A DNA stretch of 64,000 bases, from the NCBI RefSeq assembly GCF_002224125.1, contig NZ_NCSM01000001.1:1-64000 (forward strand), read 5' to 3'. The notes under the pieces are model-generated. The model saw nothing but the letters and a program-made list of their open reading frames with translations. It made no database searches and was not told where the DNA came from. Both the position numbers and the translations under genes were made by a program. The DNA is from Streptomyces sp. NBS 14/10. GTDB taxonomy: Bacteria; Actinomycetota; Actinomycetes; Streptomycetales; Streptomycetaceae. This document shows, one piece after another, positions 7,280 through 16,579 of this stretch (positions within the stretch are counted from its first letter, which is position 1; the number at the start of each line of letters is the position of its first letter).

Positions 7280-10200
7280 TTAGGCAGCGGTCACCAGTTC
7301 GTCGAGCAGGGCGATGACCTGCTCGATGGACAGGCCCGCGCCCTCGGCGCGCAGCGCCTGGGCTGCCTCGCGGCCCAGGGCGCGCCGCGCGGCGGCCTCG
7401 GTCTTCTCGGCCTCGCGCAGCAGGAGCGGGGTGCGCCGCAGCTCGCCGCGCCAGGCGTCGGCCGCGCCCAGCAGCCGGGCGGCAAGGCGCTCCTCGTCGC
7501 AGCCCACCAGGGCATGGGCGACGGTCTCCGCCTGCTGGGCCAGCAGGAGCTCCGCACAGCCGGTCTCGACGCCCCTGCCCAGGTTGTCGCGTACCTTGCG
7601 CAGCGCGCCGGGCGCATCGCCCTCGGCGGCGGTGATACGGGCGTCCATGCCGTCCACGACTATCCAGAACTGCGGGGGCGGGGTGGCCTGCTCCCCGATG
7701 CGCCGCGCCTCGTCGCACAGCGTCCGCGCCCGGGCCAGATCTCCGCGGTGCAGCTCGATCAGGGAGCGCAGCAGGCGGTTGAAGGACTGCACGTCCCCCG
7801 AACCGCGGCGCCCCGCCTCCTCGTCCGACTGGTCCAGCAGTTTCTCGGCGCGGTCGAAGTCCCCGTCGTTGATCGCCACATCCGCCAGCCGGGTGATGAG
7901 GAACGGCGTCTCGGTATGTGCGCCGATCTCCCGCGCGAGCCGCCCCGCCAGCTCGTACGCGGCCCGCGCCTCGTCGAGCCGGGCACGGATCGCGGCCATC
8001 TCCCCTGCGGCGGTCTCGATCTGGGCGAGCATCCACCGGTCGCCGACCCGTCTGCTCAGCTCCCGCAGCTCCGCCCAGTCCGCCTCGGCGTTCTTCATAC
8101 CGCCCGACGAGTCGATGGTTATGTGCGTACGGAACATCAGCGCCACGCCGACCGCCCAGTCGTCGCCGTACGCCCGGCAGTGGGCCACCGCCTCGCTCAT
8201 CAGCGGGACCGTGCCGGTGTGGCCGTCGATGACGAACCCGGCGAACGGCCACAGCATGCCGGGGAAGCGGGCGGTGCGCGGGCCGGGGTGGCCCATGTAG
8301 GCATCGCGGATGCGCAGGGCCGCGGTCATGGCGCCGGGGCTGGTCAGGGTCGGCCCATCGGCGTTGTCGGCGTTCAGGAAGAACAACAGGATCCGCAGGT
8401 CCATCTGGTCCCAGTAGCGCGTGACGGCCGCGTCGACGCCGTCCTGCCCGGGCGGGACCTCCGCAGGGATCGAACCGAGCATGCTGTAGATGTCGTCGCG
8501 CCCCATGGAGCCGCCGAGGATCAATGCCTCGCGGGTCCAGGCGATGCCCTCGTCCCGGTAGTTGCGCAGCCACCAGAACCAGCTCATGGCCATGACGAAG
8601 TCGGTCGCGGTCTGCTCGTCGCGCGCCTCCAGGGAGCGCTTCAGGGCGGCTCGGATGTTGTCGAGTTCCGCCTCGACGCGGCGCAGCCAGGAAAGCTGTT
8701 CCGCGGAGCGCAGCCGTGGCTCGGCGGTGCGGGCGAAGTCGAGGAAGTGGGTGGTGTGGCGGGCGACGGCGGCGGCGTGGTCGGCCCGGGCGGCGGGGTC
8801 CTCGACGGCCCGCTCGCCGACGTACTCGTGGATCGTCTCCAGCATGCGGTAACGGACCTCGGAGGGGGCCGGGTCCGCTGAGGCTCGGTCGGCTGTGGGG
8901 TGGTCGACGACCAGGAGCGACTTGTCGACCAGCGCCCCGAGCAGATCGAGCACATCGCCGGGGGCTATGTGCTCGCGGGGACGGGCAGGCCGCTCGGTGG
9001 CGGGCGGGTTGGTGGCAGACGGGTCGGTGGCAGACGGGTCGGTGGCGGGACGGTCGGTGGCGGGCGGCGCGTCCGCGCACACCGCCTCCGCCGCGCTGAG
9101 CCCCCATCCGCCCGCGAACACCGACGCCCGGCGCAGCACCGTGCGCTCGCGCTCGTCGAGCAGTTCCCAGGACCAGTCGACGACGGCCCGCAGCGTCTGC
9201 TGGCGCGGCAGCAGGGTTCGGCTGCCGCTGGTCAGCAGGCGGAAGCGGTCGTCGAGCCGGTCGGCGATCTGGCGCGGGGTCAACAGCCGTAGCCGCGCGG
9301 CCGCCAGCTCGATCGCCAGCGGCAAACCGTCCAGCCGACGGCAGATCTCCGCGACCGCGGCCGAGGTGTCCGCGTCCCGCGCCGGGTCGAACCCGGGCAG
9401 GGTGGCCGCGGCGCGCTCGGCGAACAACTGGTGGGCGGGCGCGGGCCGAAGCGGCTCCACAGGCCGTACGGTCTCGCCCGGCACGCCCAGCGGCTCCCGG
9501 CTGGTGGCCAGCACGGTCACCCCGGGGCAGTGCGCGAGCAGCGTATCGGCGAGCCGCGCCGCGGCGTCTATGACGTGCTCACAGTTGTCGAGCAGGAGCA
9601 GCAGGCGGCGGTGCGCGCAGAGCTCGACGAGGCGTGCGGTCGGGTCGGCGCCGTCCGCCGGGCCGATCCGCCCTTCCAGCCCGGAGGCGAGCAGGGACGT
9701 CTCACGGTCGCCTACGGCGCTCAGGACAGCCCCCGGGACGGCGGCGGGGTGGTCGAGCTTGGCGAGCTCGGCGACCCAAACCCCGTCGGGGTAGGCAGTT
9801 GTGACGGTCGAGGCGGCCTCCTCGGAGAGCCGCGTCTTGCCGGAGCCGCCGGGTCCGGTGAGCGTGACCAGACGAGCGCCGCGCAGATCCCCGTGGAGGT
9901 CCCCGATCTCGCTCTGCCGGCCGACGAAGCTGGTGAGCCGCGCCCGGAGGTTCCCGCGCGGACGCAAGCCGCCGCCTTGCGGCCCGCCCGGCCCTGGCCC
10001 GCCGTTCGGCGGCGCGGGCGAGGCGCCGGCGGGGGCGGGGGCGGGGGCGGTCTCGGAGCCGTGGGCGGCCCCGACGGGGCGTGCCATGTCGGGGCTCGCT
10101 TCAGGGGCGCGGGCGCCGTGGACGGCGGCGGCCGCGCCGCTGCCGTAGGTGCCCTCGGGCCTGTGGGCGGCGTACCCAGCGGCCGGCCCACTGCCATAGG

Positions 10201-11680
10201 CAGGCTCAGGCGTGTGGATGGGGTACCCAGCGGCCGACCCGCTGCCATGAGCGACCTCAGGCACGTGGGCGGCATACCCGGCGGTCGGCCCATTGCCGTG
10301 AGCGGCGTCAGGCACGTGGGGGGCGGCCTGCCCAGCAGCCGACCCACTGCCGTGAGCGGCCTCAGGCGCGGGAGCCGCGTACCCAGCAGCCGACCCGCCG
10401 TCCTGGGGCGTCTCAGGACCGCGCTCGGCGTACGGCCCCAGGGCGCCCGCTCCCCCACGGTCCGCCGCCGCGCCGCCGACTGACTCCGGGGCGCGAGGCA
10501 CCGCAGCCCCGCCCGCCGCCGCTGAGCCAGGAGCCGTATCAGGAGCCGTATTGGGTTCACGGGCGGGATCCCCGGCGGCGACCGGCTCGCCGCCGGGGAT
10601 CCCGCCCGGCTTCCCCGGGCCGTGGGGCGCCTCGGGCGCGCGGTCGGCGTGCGCGGCACGGGTCGGCTCCGACGCGTGCGGCGCCACGGGACCGTACGGC
10701 CCGCGCCTCGCCTCGTCGCCAGAAGAGGACGCCCCAGCTTCCCCACCAAGGTCACGACCGTCGTACGCGGCGCCCGCACCAAAGGCCGCCTCGGAGCCGC
10801 GCGCCGCCCCCCGTTCGCCGCCCCCGCCGCCACCGCCGGCGCCGCCGTCGCCTACCGGGCCGGTCGGCCCGCCGGGACGCCGTACCGCTGCGGGCCCCGC
10901 GCCCGCCGAGGGCGGCACGGGCCCCCTGGACAGCGGCCCTCCGGACAGCGGCGCACCCGACAGCAACAGCCCGTGCAGCGCCTTGAGATCCGCGCCCGGG
11001 TCCGTGCCGAGGTGGTCGGCGAGCGTCCGGCGGACCGCCTCGTACGCGGCGAGCGCGTCGGCCGGGCGGCCCGACGCGTGCAGAGCGCGGATCAGCTGCG
11101 CGTGGAAGGTCTCGTCGAGCGGGTGGTCCATGACGAGCTCGCGCAGCTCCGGTATGACGTCCGCCGCCTGGCCGAGCGCGAGGTCGGCGTCGATACGGCG
11201 GTGCAGCGCGGTGAGCCGCAGCGCCTCGGGGCGGGCGGCGGCGGCCTCCCGGTCCGGCAGATCGGCCAGCGCGGGGCCGCGCCACAGCGCGAGCGCCTGC
11301 CGCAGCACGTCGGCCGCCGCTTGTGCGTCACCGGCGCCGAGGGCCCGCGTGCCGTGCTTCGCCAGCGCCTCGAAGTGGAGGAGGTCGACGTCCTGGCGGC
11401 CGTTGGTGGCGAGGCGGTAGCCCCCGGGCGAGGAGACCACCGCGTCCCGGCCGATGGCCCTGCGCAGGCGGCCCACGAGCGCCTGGAGCGCGGCCGGGGC
11501 GTCCTGGGGCGGGTCGTGGGTCCACACCTCGTCTATGAGGACGTCCACGGCCACGGGGGCGGGGCGTGCGGCGCGCATGGCGAGCGCGGTGAGCAGCGCG
11601 CGGAGACGGGAACCGCCCAGCGGCAGGGGGTTCCCGTTGTCGTCGCGTGCTTCGGCCGAGCCGAGGATCAGATACCGCAC
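7280..11680 (-). CDS. AfsR-like large regulator (OmpR wHTH - BTAD - NB-ARC ATPase - TPR)
   Basis: A 1466-residue regulator of the large SARP/AfsR class, which binds promoter DNA and uses ATP to activate transcription, often of secondary metabolism. A winged-helix DNA-binding domain at about 1-95 (VDVLIDEVWTHD, SSPGGYRLA) precedes the BTAD helical domain to about 245. The linker of roughly 330 residues is rich in Gly, Ala and Pro and includes a tandem repeat array. An NB-ARC-type ATPase follows with Walker A GPGGSGKT near residue 612 and the Walker B-like run LLLLLDNCEHV, then a long TPR-like helical C-terminus. The linker is much longer than in AfsR. Start is GTG at 11680 with GAGGAC about 10 nt upstream. 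Targets unknown; the neighbouring cyclase gene is a candidate. Confidence 0.88.
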   Translation of the reverse strand: MRYLILGSAEARDDNGNPLPLGGSRLRALLTALAMRAARPAPVAVDVLIDEVWTHDPPQDAPAALQALVGRLRRAIGRDAVVSSPGGYRLATNGRQDVDLLHFEALAKHGTRALGAGDAQAAADVLRQALALWRGPALADLPDREAAAARPEALRLTALHRRIDADLALGQAADVIPELRELVMDHPLDETFHAQLIRALHASGRPADALAAYEAVRRTLADHLGTDPGADLKALHGLLLSGAPLSGGPLSRGPVPPSAGAGPAAVRRPGGPTGPVGDGGAGGGGGGGERGAARGSEAAFGAGAAYDGRDLGGEAGASSSGDEARRGPYGPVAPHASEPTRAAHADRAPEAPHGPGKPGGIPGGEPVAAGDPAREPNTAPDTAPGSAAAGGAAVPRAPESVGGAAADRGGAGALGPYAERGPETPQDGGSAAGYAAPAPEAAHGSGSAAGQAAPHVPDAAHGNGPTAGYAAHVPEVAHGSGSAAGYPIHTPEPAYGSGPAAGYAAHRPEGTYGSGAAAAVHGARAPEASPDMARPVGAAHGSETAPAPAPAGASPAPPNGGPGPGGPQGGGLRPRGNLRARLTSFVGRQSEIGDLHGDLRGARLVTLTGPGGSGKTRLSEEAASTVTTAYPDGVWVAELAKLDHPAAVPGAVLSAVGDRETSLLASGLEGRIGPADGADPTARLVELCAHRRLLLLLDNCEHVIDAAARLADTLLAHCPGVTVLATSREPLGVPGETVRPVEPLRPAPAHQLFAERAAATLPGFDPARDADTSAAVAEICRRLDGLPLAIELAAARLRLLTPRQIADRLDDRFRLLTSGSRTLLPRQQTLRAVVDWSWELLDERERTVLRRASVFAGGWGLSAAEAVCADAPPATDRPATDPSATDPSATNPPATERPARPREHIAPGDVLDLLGALVDKSLLVVDHPTADRASADPAPSEVRYRMLETIHEYVGERAVEDPAARADHAAAVARHTTHFLDFARTAEPRLRSAEQLSWLRRVEAELDNIRAALKRSLEARDEQTATDFVMAMSWFWWLRNYRDEGIAWTREALILGGSMGRDDIYSMLGSIPAEVPPGQDGVDAAVTRYWDQMDLRILLFFLNADNADGPTLTSPGAMTAALRIRDAYMGHPGPRTARFPGMLWPFAGFVIDGHTGTVPLMSEAVAHCRAYGDDWAVGVALMFRTHITIDSSGGMKNAEADWAELRELSRRVGDRWMLAQIETAAGEMAAIRARLDEARAAYELAGRLAREIGAHTETPFLITRLADVAINDGDFDRAEKLLDQSDEEAGRRGSGDVQSFNRLLRSLIELHRGDLARARTLCDEARRIGEQATPPPQFWIVVDGMDARITAAEGDAPGALRKVRDNLGRGVETGCAELLLAQQAETVAHALVGCDEERLAARLLGAADAWRGELRRTPLLLREAEKTEAAARRALGREAAQALRAEGAGLSIEQVIALLDELVTAA
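10130..10417 (-). repeat. 51-bp in-frame tandem repeats in the regulator's linker
   Basis: About six copies of a 17-residue unit, consensus PExAHGSGxAAGYAAHx, are encoded in tandem. Conserved TACCCAGCGGCCG blocks at 10174 and 10225 are exactly 51 bp apart. The array lies between the BTAD and ATPase domains, is in frame throughout, and probably varies in copy number between strains. Confidence 0.8.
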
Positions 11681-11830
11681 GGGGTCATTGTCCTCGGGTC
11701 AGCGGTCGGACCATACGAACACGTGGTCAATTGGCGTGCCGTTACCCGACCCTGGCCGGACCCACGGCCCAAGGGAAACCACAGCACCACACCACATCAC
11801 GCCCATAACCACATGCCCCCACCCGCAGCC

Positions 11831-13942
11831 CTACAGGCTCGGCCGCGGCACCACTCCGCCCGCCACCGCCCGCTGCCGCGGCGCCGCCGTCCCCGTCCAG
11901 CAGGTGCCGCGCCGGGCCAGCAGCCGCCGCAGCCAGACCTCCGTGGAGACGAGTTCGGCCAGCCCGTCCAGGGGCAGCCGCTCCCCTTCCGCCGCCGCGC
12001 GCAGCGCCTTGCGTACGACGCGGGCCTCGACCAGGCCCGCGTCGGCGAGCAGCGGCGCGTCGAAGAGGTTGACGACCTCGCCGACCCAGGCGCGCAGCCC
12101 GGTCCGTACGGCGGCGGCGTGGGCGGCGTGGGAGGTGGCTCCCCAGCCGGGTGGCAGGTCGCGGATGCCCGCTCCCGCGAGGACCGCGCGCAGCGTGGCC
12201 GCGCGCGCCCCGGGTTGCACCCGTAGCGCTTCGGGGAGCGCGCGGCAGGCCCGTACGACCTGGTTGTCGAGGAAGGGGGCGTGGAGGCGCTGGCTGCGCA
12301 CCTCGGCCGCCTGCTCGAACACCCGGTGGTCGGCGGCGTGCCTGGCCAGGGCCGCGTCGGCGCGCCGCTCGCCGGGGCGGCGCAGGGTGACGGGGCGGGC
12401 CGCGGCCTCCTCCAGGCGCAGCGACACCTCGGCCAGCGCCTCGCCGGTGAGCCAGCGGGCGGCGGGCCCTGGCCGGCACCAGGCGAGCGCGGCGAGGGAG
12501 GCGGAGACGACCCCGGGTCCGGACCTGCCGCCGTCTCGCCCGCCGCCGCTGCCGTCGTCGGTGAAGCGCCGTTCCAGGAGGCGGTTCGCGGCGTCCTCGA
12601 CGCCGTCCCGGTAGGACGTACGGGCGAGTTTGCGCGCCGCCCGGTAGACCGTGAAGGGCACGAAGAAGGAGTGGCCGGAGGGCCCGTCGGCCTTCGCCAG
12701 CGCGGTGGCGGGGCGCAGCAGGTGGCGGCGTCTTCGGTCGAGGAGCAGGTCGGCGAGGCGCGCCGGGTGGGCGTCGAGCGCCTGGCGGGCGCCGTGGCCG
12801 ACGAAGTGGTCCGCGCTGCCCGCGACGAGCCGGCGGCGGTGGCGTTCGGCGCTGACGATGGAGGGGCCGGGTTCGTCGGTGAGCGGGCCGCTGTCCAGGG
12901 CGGCGTACGGGAGCGCTTCCTCGCCCGCGGTGACGACGACGTGGTGCAGCCGCGGGTTGGCGGCGATGGTGCCGGCCCGTTCCAGCTCGGCCTCGCGGGC
13001 GCGGGCGCCGCCCGCGGTGGCCAGGTCGTTGAAGGTGACGGCGAGGAGGCGTTCGCCCGCTTCGGCGCCGTGGCCGAGGAGGGTGCCGGGCATTCCGGGC
13101 AGTCCGGCGGCCAGCAGGGCCAGGGTGGCGGAGGCGCTGCCTCCGGAGAGGTCGGCGCCGATGCCGGGCGCCGGTGCGCCGCGGGCCGCGCGCCGTTCGG
13201 CGGGGCCCATGCCGGGGACCGGGCCGGGGTCGAGGCCGCCGCTGGTGTCGGGGGCGTGGCGGGGCGCGGTGAGCCTGGCCCGTACGGCCTCCACGAGGGC
13301 GTCCCGTACGCCGTCCACGGCCTTTTCCTGCTCCACTTGGGGCGCGGCGACGGCGAGCGAGGCGGTGGGCTCGTAGCCGACGATGTCGCGGGCCCCGTCG
13401 CGCAGGATCAGCGCGTGACCCGGGGGCACCCTTCTGACGCCCATGTACGGGGTGCCGTCGCCCATCGCCTCCGGGGAGTCGGGGCAGGCCAGGAGCGCGC
13501 CGAGGTGGCTGACGTCGAGTTGCGCCTCGATGAGGTCGGCGAGCGGGAGGGCGGCCGTGGCGTACGCGGTGCCGCCGCCCCAGTCCGTGTGGAAGACGGG
13601 CCGGGCGCCGGCCAGGTCGCCGACGATGGTGGTGCGGCGGCCGATCTGGGCGACGGCGGTGTAGCTGCCGGACCAGGCGGTGAGATGGCGCAGGGCGCCG
13701 CCGCGGGCGGCGAACAGGCCGACGCGCAGCTCCTCGTCGGAGGCGCCGCAGCAGCCGAAGACGGCGAGGCGGGAGAAGGGGTCGGCCTGGACGACGCGTA
13801 CCTCGTCGGGCCGCCAGTCGCCGACCGCCCACAGCGGATCGGGGTCCGACCACAGGAGATGGGCGCCGACCGGCTGGACCGCGCGGCCCTGCGAAGGGTC
13901 TGGCCCCGATGCGGTACTGCTCCAACCCACCAACCACCGCAT
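11831..13942 (-). CDS. Asparagine-synthetase-like macrolactam (lasso-type) cyclase
   Basis: A 703-residue member of the asparagine synthetase/lasso-peptide cyclase group, enzymes that use ATP to activate a carboxylate for amide formation. The N-terminal half resembles a class II glutaminase fold but begins MRWLVGW, without the Cys-2 nucleophile, so it should not hydrolyse glutamine. The PP-loop appears as DLSGGSASA, with the usual SGGxDS aspartate changed to alanine. The protein resembles what databases call the albusnodin/ikarugamycin family of macrolactam cyclases (recalled from memory). Start ATG 13942 has GGAGG 4 nt upstream; the frame is open to 14224 but that part looks non-coding. No precursor peptide, RRE or leader peptidase gene is recognisable nearby. 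Confidence 0.72.
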   Translation of the reverse strand: MRWLVGWSSTASGPDPSQGRAVQPVGAHLLWSDPDPLWAVGDWRPDEVRVVQADPFSRLAVFGCCGASDEELRVGLFAARGGALRHLTAWSGSYTAVAQIGRRTTIVGDLAGARPVFHTDWGGGTAYATAALPLADLIEAQLDVSHLGALLACPDSPEAMGDGTPYMGVRRVPPGHALILRDGARDIVGYEPTASLAVAAPQVEQEKAVDGVRDALVEAVRARLTAPRHAPDTSGGLDPGPVPGMGPAERRAARGAPAPGIGADLSGGSASATLALLAAGLPGMPGTLLGHGAEAGERLLAVTFNDLATAGGARAREAELERAGTIAANPRLHHVVVTAGEEALPYAALDSGPLTDEPGPSIVSAERHRRRLVAGSADHFVGHGARQALDAHPARLADLLLDRRRRHLLRPATALAKADGPSGHSFFVPFTVYRAARKLARTSYRDGVEDAANRLLERRFTDDGSGGGRDGGRSGPGVVSASLAALAWCRPGPAARWLTGEALAEVSLRLEEAAARPVTLRRPGERRADAALARHAADHRVFEQAAEVRSQRLHAPFLDNQVVRACRALPEALRVQPGARAATLRAVLAGAGIRDLPPGWGATSHAAHAAAVRTGLRAWVGEVVNLFDAPLLADAGLVEARVVRKALRAAAEGERLPLDGLAELVSTEVWLRRLLARRGTCWTGTAAPRQRAVAGGVVPRPSL

Positions 13943-14091
13943 CGCGCCTCCACAGGGTGTGGGCAAACAAGGCAACCAAGAAGTAGGTGCCATCATGCAC
14001 AGCAGGCCGACGGTTTCGGCATCGAACCGGACAACTACATGGATCTCCTGGATGTCCTTTGACCACAGTCGACCACAGGAACAACAGGGTT

Positions 14092-14108
14092 GATCACAAG
14101 ACGTGATC
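14092..14108. promoter_or_regulatory. GATCAC-5-GTGATC palindrome, candidate operator
   Basis: GATCAC (14092-14097) and GTGATC (14103-14108) are perfect inverted halves, about 150 bp upstream of the cyclase start. Short, so the call is tentative. Confidence 0.35.
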
Positions 14109-14345
14109 CCGCCAAGCGCGGACGCGCACGCGGGAACCGTCGTCGGCGCGACGGACTGCTCCGCCGTGGCCCATGCTGCCACGAGAGGGGCGCAAAGGGG
14201 CGCGCAAGAGCGCAGAGGCGCCAATTAGGCGCCCGTGAGGCGCGCTTGGCACGAGGCGTACGAGTCGTCGGGCGCGGGGCGGGCGCGGGGCGGGCGCGGG
14301 GCGCAGCCGTCGGCGCGGGGCGTATGCGCTCAACGCCACAGGAGC

Positions 14346-14430
14346 GCCGCAGGAGAGCCACGGGAACGCCGCAGGAGAGCCGCGGGAACGCCGCCGAATA
14401 CCGCAGGAACGCCGCAAGAACGCGCGGGAC
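14346..14430. repeat. 22-bp tandem repeat
   Basis: Two near-identical 22-bp units (beginning GCCGCAGGAGAGCC) at 14346 and 14368 differ at one base. They are followed by shorter degenerate units at 14390 and 14411 that keep GCCGC at the start and GGAAC or GGGAC at the end. Lies in the gene-free region. Confidence 0.6.
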
Positions 14431-14556
14431 GCCGCAGGGACTCCACGGGGAGGACTGCCGCGCCGGGCCTTCCCCTCCCCGGCCCGGCGCGGGAGCCCGG
14501 CCGTGATCAGCACCACACAGGGCGACGGCAGTTGTCGACCGGCGATATTCGGCCAA

Positions 14557-14590
14557 ATTTCCGTAGCGTTCTTGGTGAACTTACGGAAAT
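14557..14590. promoter_or_regulatory. AT-rich inverted repeat
   Basis: ATTTCCGTA (14557-14565) and TACGGAAAT (14582-14590) are perfect 9-bp inverted arms with 16 bp between them. The arms are unusually AT-rich for this genome, and the geometry fits a dimeric regulator contacting one face of the helix. No owner can be named. Confidence 0.45.
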
Positions 14591-14675
14591 CTCGCGGCGG
14601 TTTGCGACCGCCTGGCGGCGTCCCGGCGGCGCCCCGACGACAGCCTGGCGAGAAGTCCTCGCCCCCGCCTCTCAC

Positions 14676-14717
14676 CTGACGTTACGTCAGTCCGGGAGGC
14701 GGCATCCGCCTCCCGGA
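14676..14717. terminator. Orphan palindrome plus strong hairpin
   Basis: CTGACGT-T-ACGTCAG (14676-14690) is followed directly by a 12-bp perfect stem with a 3-nt loop (14691-14717, arms TCCGGGAGGCGG and CCGCCTCCCGGA). It has terminator form, but no recognisable gene ends at it on either strand. Confidence 0.5.
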
Positions 14718-14927
14718 CCGCTCCGCCGCCCGCGGGGAATGAGGCGGCGGCGTCCCCCAGCCCACTGATTCCGTACAGCGGGCCGACCCACGCAGGACCC
14801 ATCGAAACGTTCCCGCGAACCCTGAGACAGAGCGCACGGACAGGCGCACAGCCACACACAGCAGGAGCACACACCAGGCTCCGCACGTCCGTTCGTACAA
14901 GAATCTCGCCATCCGGGACACCACCTC

Positions 14928-14956
14928 TTAACGGTCGGGATCCGGCGAACTACGCT
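14928..14956 (+). promoter_or_regulatory. Vegetative-type promoter of the TPR regulator
   Basis: TTAACG (14928-14933), 17-bp spacer, TACGCT (14951-14956), about 60 bp before the start codon at 15017. Good fit to the Streptomyces HrdB consensus. A small CCCCG/CGGGG hairpin lies in the leader. Confidence 0.55.
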
Positions 14957-15016
14957 GGGTTTACGAATGCCCCGTGCCTATGCCGGGGCGGCCGTCGGTG
15001 CTGTCGAGGGGTACGC

Positions 15017-16450
15017 ATGACCAGGGAGCCACGCGGGCCGAACGAGAAGCTCGGCACCGTTCTCGCCCTCGCGGGGATCAGCAATGCCGGGCTGGCGCGG
15101 AGAGTCAACGACCTCGGAGCCCAGCGTGGCCTGACCCTTCGCTACGACAAGACGTCCGTGGCCCGCTGGGTCTCGAAGGGCATGGTGCCCCAAGGCGCCG
15201 CGCCCCATCTGATTGCGGCCGCGATCGGGAGCAAACTCGGGCGGCCCGTACCACTCCATGAGATCGGGCTCGCCGACGCCGATCCGGCGCCCGAGGTCGG
15301 CCTCGCCTTCCCGCGCGACATCGGCCAGGCCGTGCGCTCGGCGACCGAGCTCTACCGGCTGGATCTGGCGGGTCGGCGCGGTGGGGGCGGCATCTGGCAG
15401 AGTCTGGCCGGATCCTTCGCGGTCAGCGCATATGCCACGCCCGCGTCCCGCTGGCTGATAACCCCGGCCGACCCGTCGGTCGCGCGCGAGCCCAAGGACG
15501 CCGAGGGCAGCGTGGGCCTGGACGGATTACCGCAGCGCGTCGGGCACAGCGACGTCACCAAGCTGCGCGAGGCCGCTGTGGATGCGCGTCGGTGGGACTC
15601 CAAGTACGGCGGCGGCGACTGGCGTTCGTCGATGGTGCCCGAGTGCCTGCGGGTCGACGCGGCGCCCCTGCTGCTCGGCTCGTACAGCGACGAGGTCGGC
15701 CGCTCCCTGTTCGGCGCCACCGCCGAACTGACCCGGCTCGCCGGGTGGATGGCCTTCGACACCGGCCAGCAGGAGGCCGCCCAGCGCTACTACATCCAGG
15801 CGCTGCGCCTCGCGCGCGCCGCGGCCGACGTGCCCCTGGGCGGCTATGTGCTGGCCTCCATGAGCCTGCAGGCCACCTATAGGGGCTTCGCCGACGAAGG
15901 CGTGGACCTGGCCCAGGCCGCCGTCGAGCGCAACCGCGGCCTGGCCACGGCCCGCACCATGAGCTTCTTCCGCCTCGTCGAGGCCCGTGCCCAGGCCAAG
16001 GCCGGGGACGGGCCGGCCTGCGGCGCGGCGCTCAAGTCCGCGGAGGGCTGGCTCGAGCGGTCCCGTTCGGGCGATCCCGACCCGTCCTGGCTGGACTTCT
16101 ACTCGCACGAGCGGTTCGCCGCCGACGCCGCCGAGTGCTACCGCGACCTCCGACTGCCGCGCCAGGTACGGCGGTTCACGGAGCAGGCGCTGGCCCGGCC
16201 CACCGAGGAGTTCGTCCGCTCCCACGGGCTGCGGCTCGTCGTGTCCGCCGTGGCCGAACTGGAGTCCGGCAATCTGGACGCGGCGTGCGCGGCGGGCGCC
16301 CGTGCGGTGGAGGTCGCCAATCGAATATCGTCCGCGCGCACCACCGAGTACGTACGGGACCTGATGCACCGCCTGGAGGCCTACCGCGACGAGCCGCGCG
16401 TCGCCGAACTGCGGGAGCGGGCGCGGCCGCTGCTGATGGCGCCGGCGTGA
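15017..16450 (+). CDS. TPR-containing developmental regulator (sporulation-associated / NsdA-like family)
   Basis: A soluble 477-residue protein. The N-terminus has a helix-turn-helix-like segment (about 10-60, [31 protein letters not shown]). The rest is helical repeats of TPR type (for example [20 protein letters not shown] and later AGAR and ELESGN segments). It belongs to the Streptomyces group that includes NsdA and the so-called sporulation-associated proteins, which affect morphological development and antibiotic production. GAGGGG lies 5 nt before the ATG. In S. coelicolor a similar gene (SCO4114, from memory) lies in this neighbourhood. Biochemical mechanism is not established for the family. 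Confidence 0.82.
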   Translation: MTREPRGPNEKLGTVLALAGISNAGLARRVNDLGAQRGLTLRYDKTSVARWVSKGMVPQGAAPHLIAAAIGSKLGRPVPLHEIGLADADPAPEVGLAFPRDIGQAVRSATELYRLDLAGRRGGGGIWQSLAGSFAVSAYATPASRWLITPADPSVAREPKDAEGSVGLDGLPQRVGHSDVTKLREAAVDARRWDSKYGGGDWRSSMVPECLRVDAAPLLLGSYSDEVGRSLFGATAELTRLAGWMAFDTGQQEAAQRYYIQALRLARAAADVPLGGYVLASMSLQATYRGFADEGVDLAQAAVERNRGLATARTMSFFRLVEARAQAKAGDGPACGAALKSAEGWLERSRSGDPDPSWLDFYSHERFAADAAECYRDLRLPRQVRRFTEQALARPTEEFVRSHGLRLVVSAVAELESGNLDAACAAGARAVEVANRISSARTTEYVRDLMHRLEAYRDEPRVAELRERARPLLMAPA

Positions 16451-16579
16451 CGCGTGATGGGGGGCGACGTGACGGGTCGGGCGCCTGATGGGGGGGCGGT
16501 GTGACGGGCCGGACGGCTGACGGCTCCGGCCCGGCAGCCTGATCACCTGGCCATGAGGCGGGGCGCGCGATCATCTGCC

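Larger units (their letters stand above)
13943..15016. other. 1.07-kb gene-free region between divergent genes
   Basis: No open frame here has convincing codon bias. The region holds, in order, a GATCAC palindrome, a 22-bp repeat array, an AT-rich inverted repeat, a palindrome plus strong hairpin belonging to no adjacent gene, and a good promoter for the downstream regulator. A strong ribosome site (CCAGGAG) on the minus strand precedes an ATG at 14040 that is immediately followed by TAG. A small RNA or an unrecognised peptide gene could lie here. Confidence 0.5.

Noticed and set aside
12281..14062. Long plus-strand frame antisense to the cyclase ending EPDNYMDLLDVL.
   Set aside because: It mirrors the codon bias of the real minus-strand gene; the protein-like tail is too short to support a gene.
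13995..14093. A 32-residue plus-strand frame (MHSRPTVSASN...) divergent from the cyclase, considered as a precursor peptide.
   Set aside because: Wrong strand for a typical cyclase operon, weak ribosome site, and no leader/core pattern of a lasso precursor.
14682..14924. An 80-residue minus-strand frame with a hydrophobic stretch ([21 protein letters not shown]).
   Set aside because: Covers the promoter of the opposite gene, has no convincing ribosome site, and its C-terminal half lies in the hairpin region.
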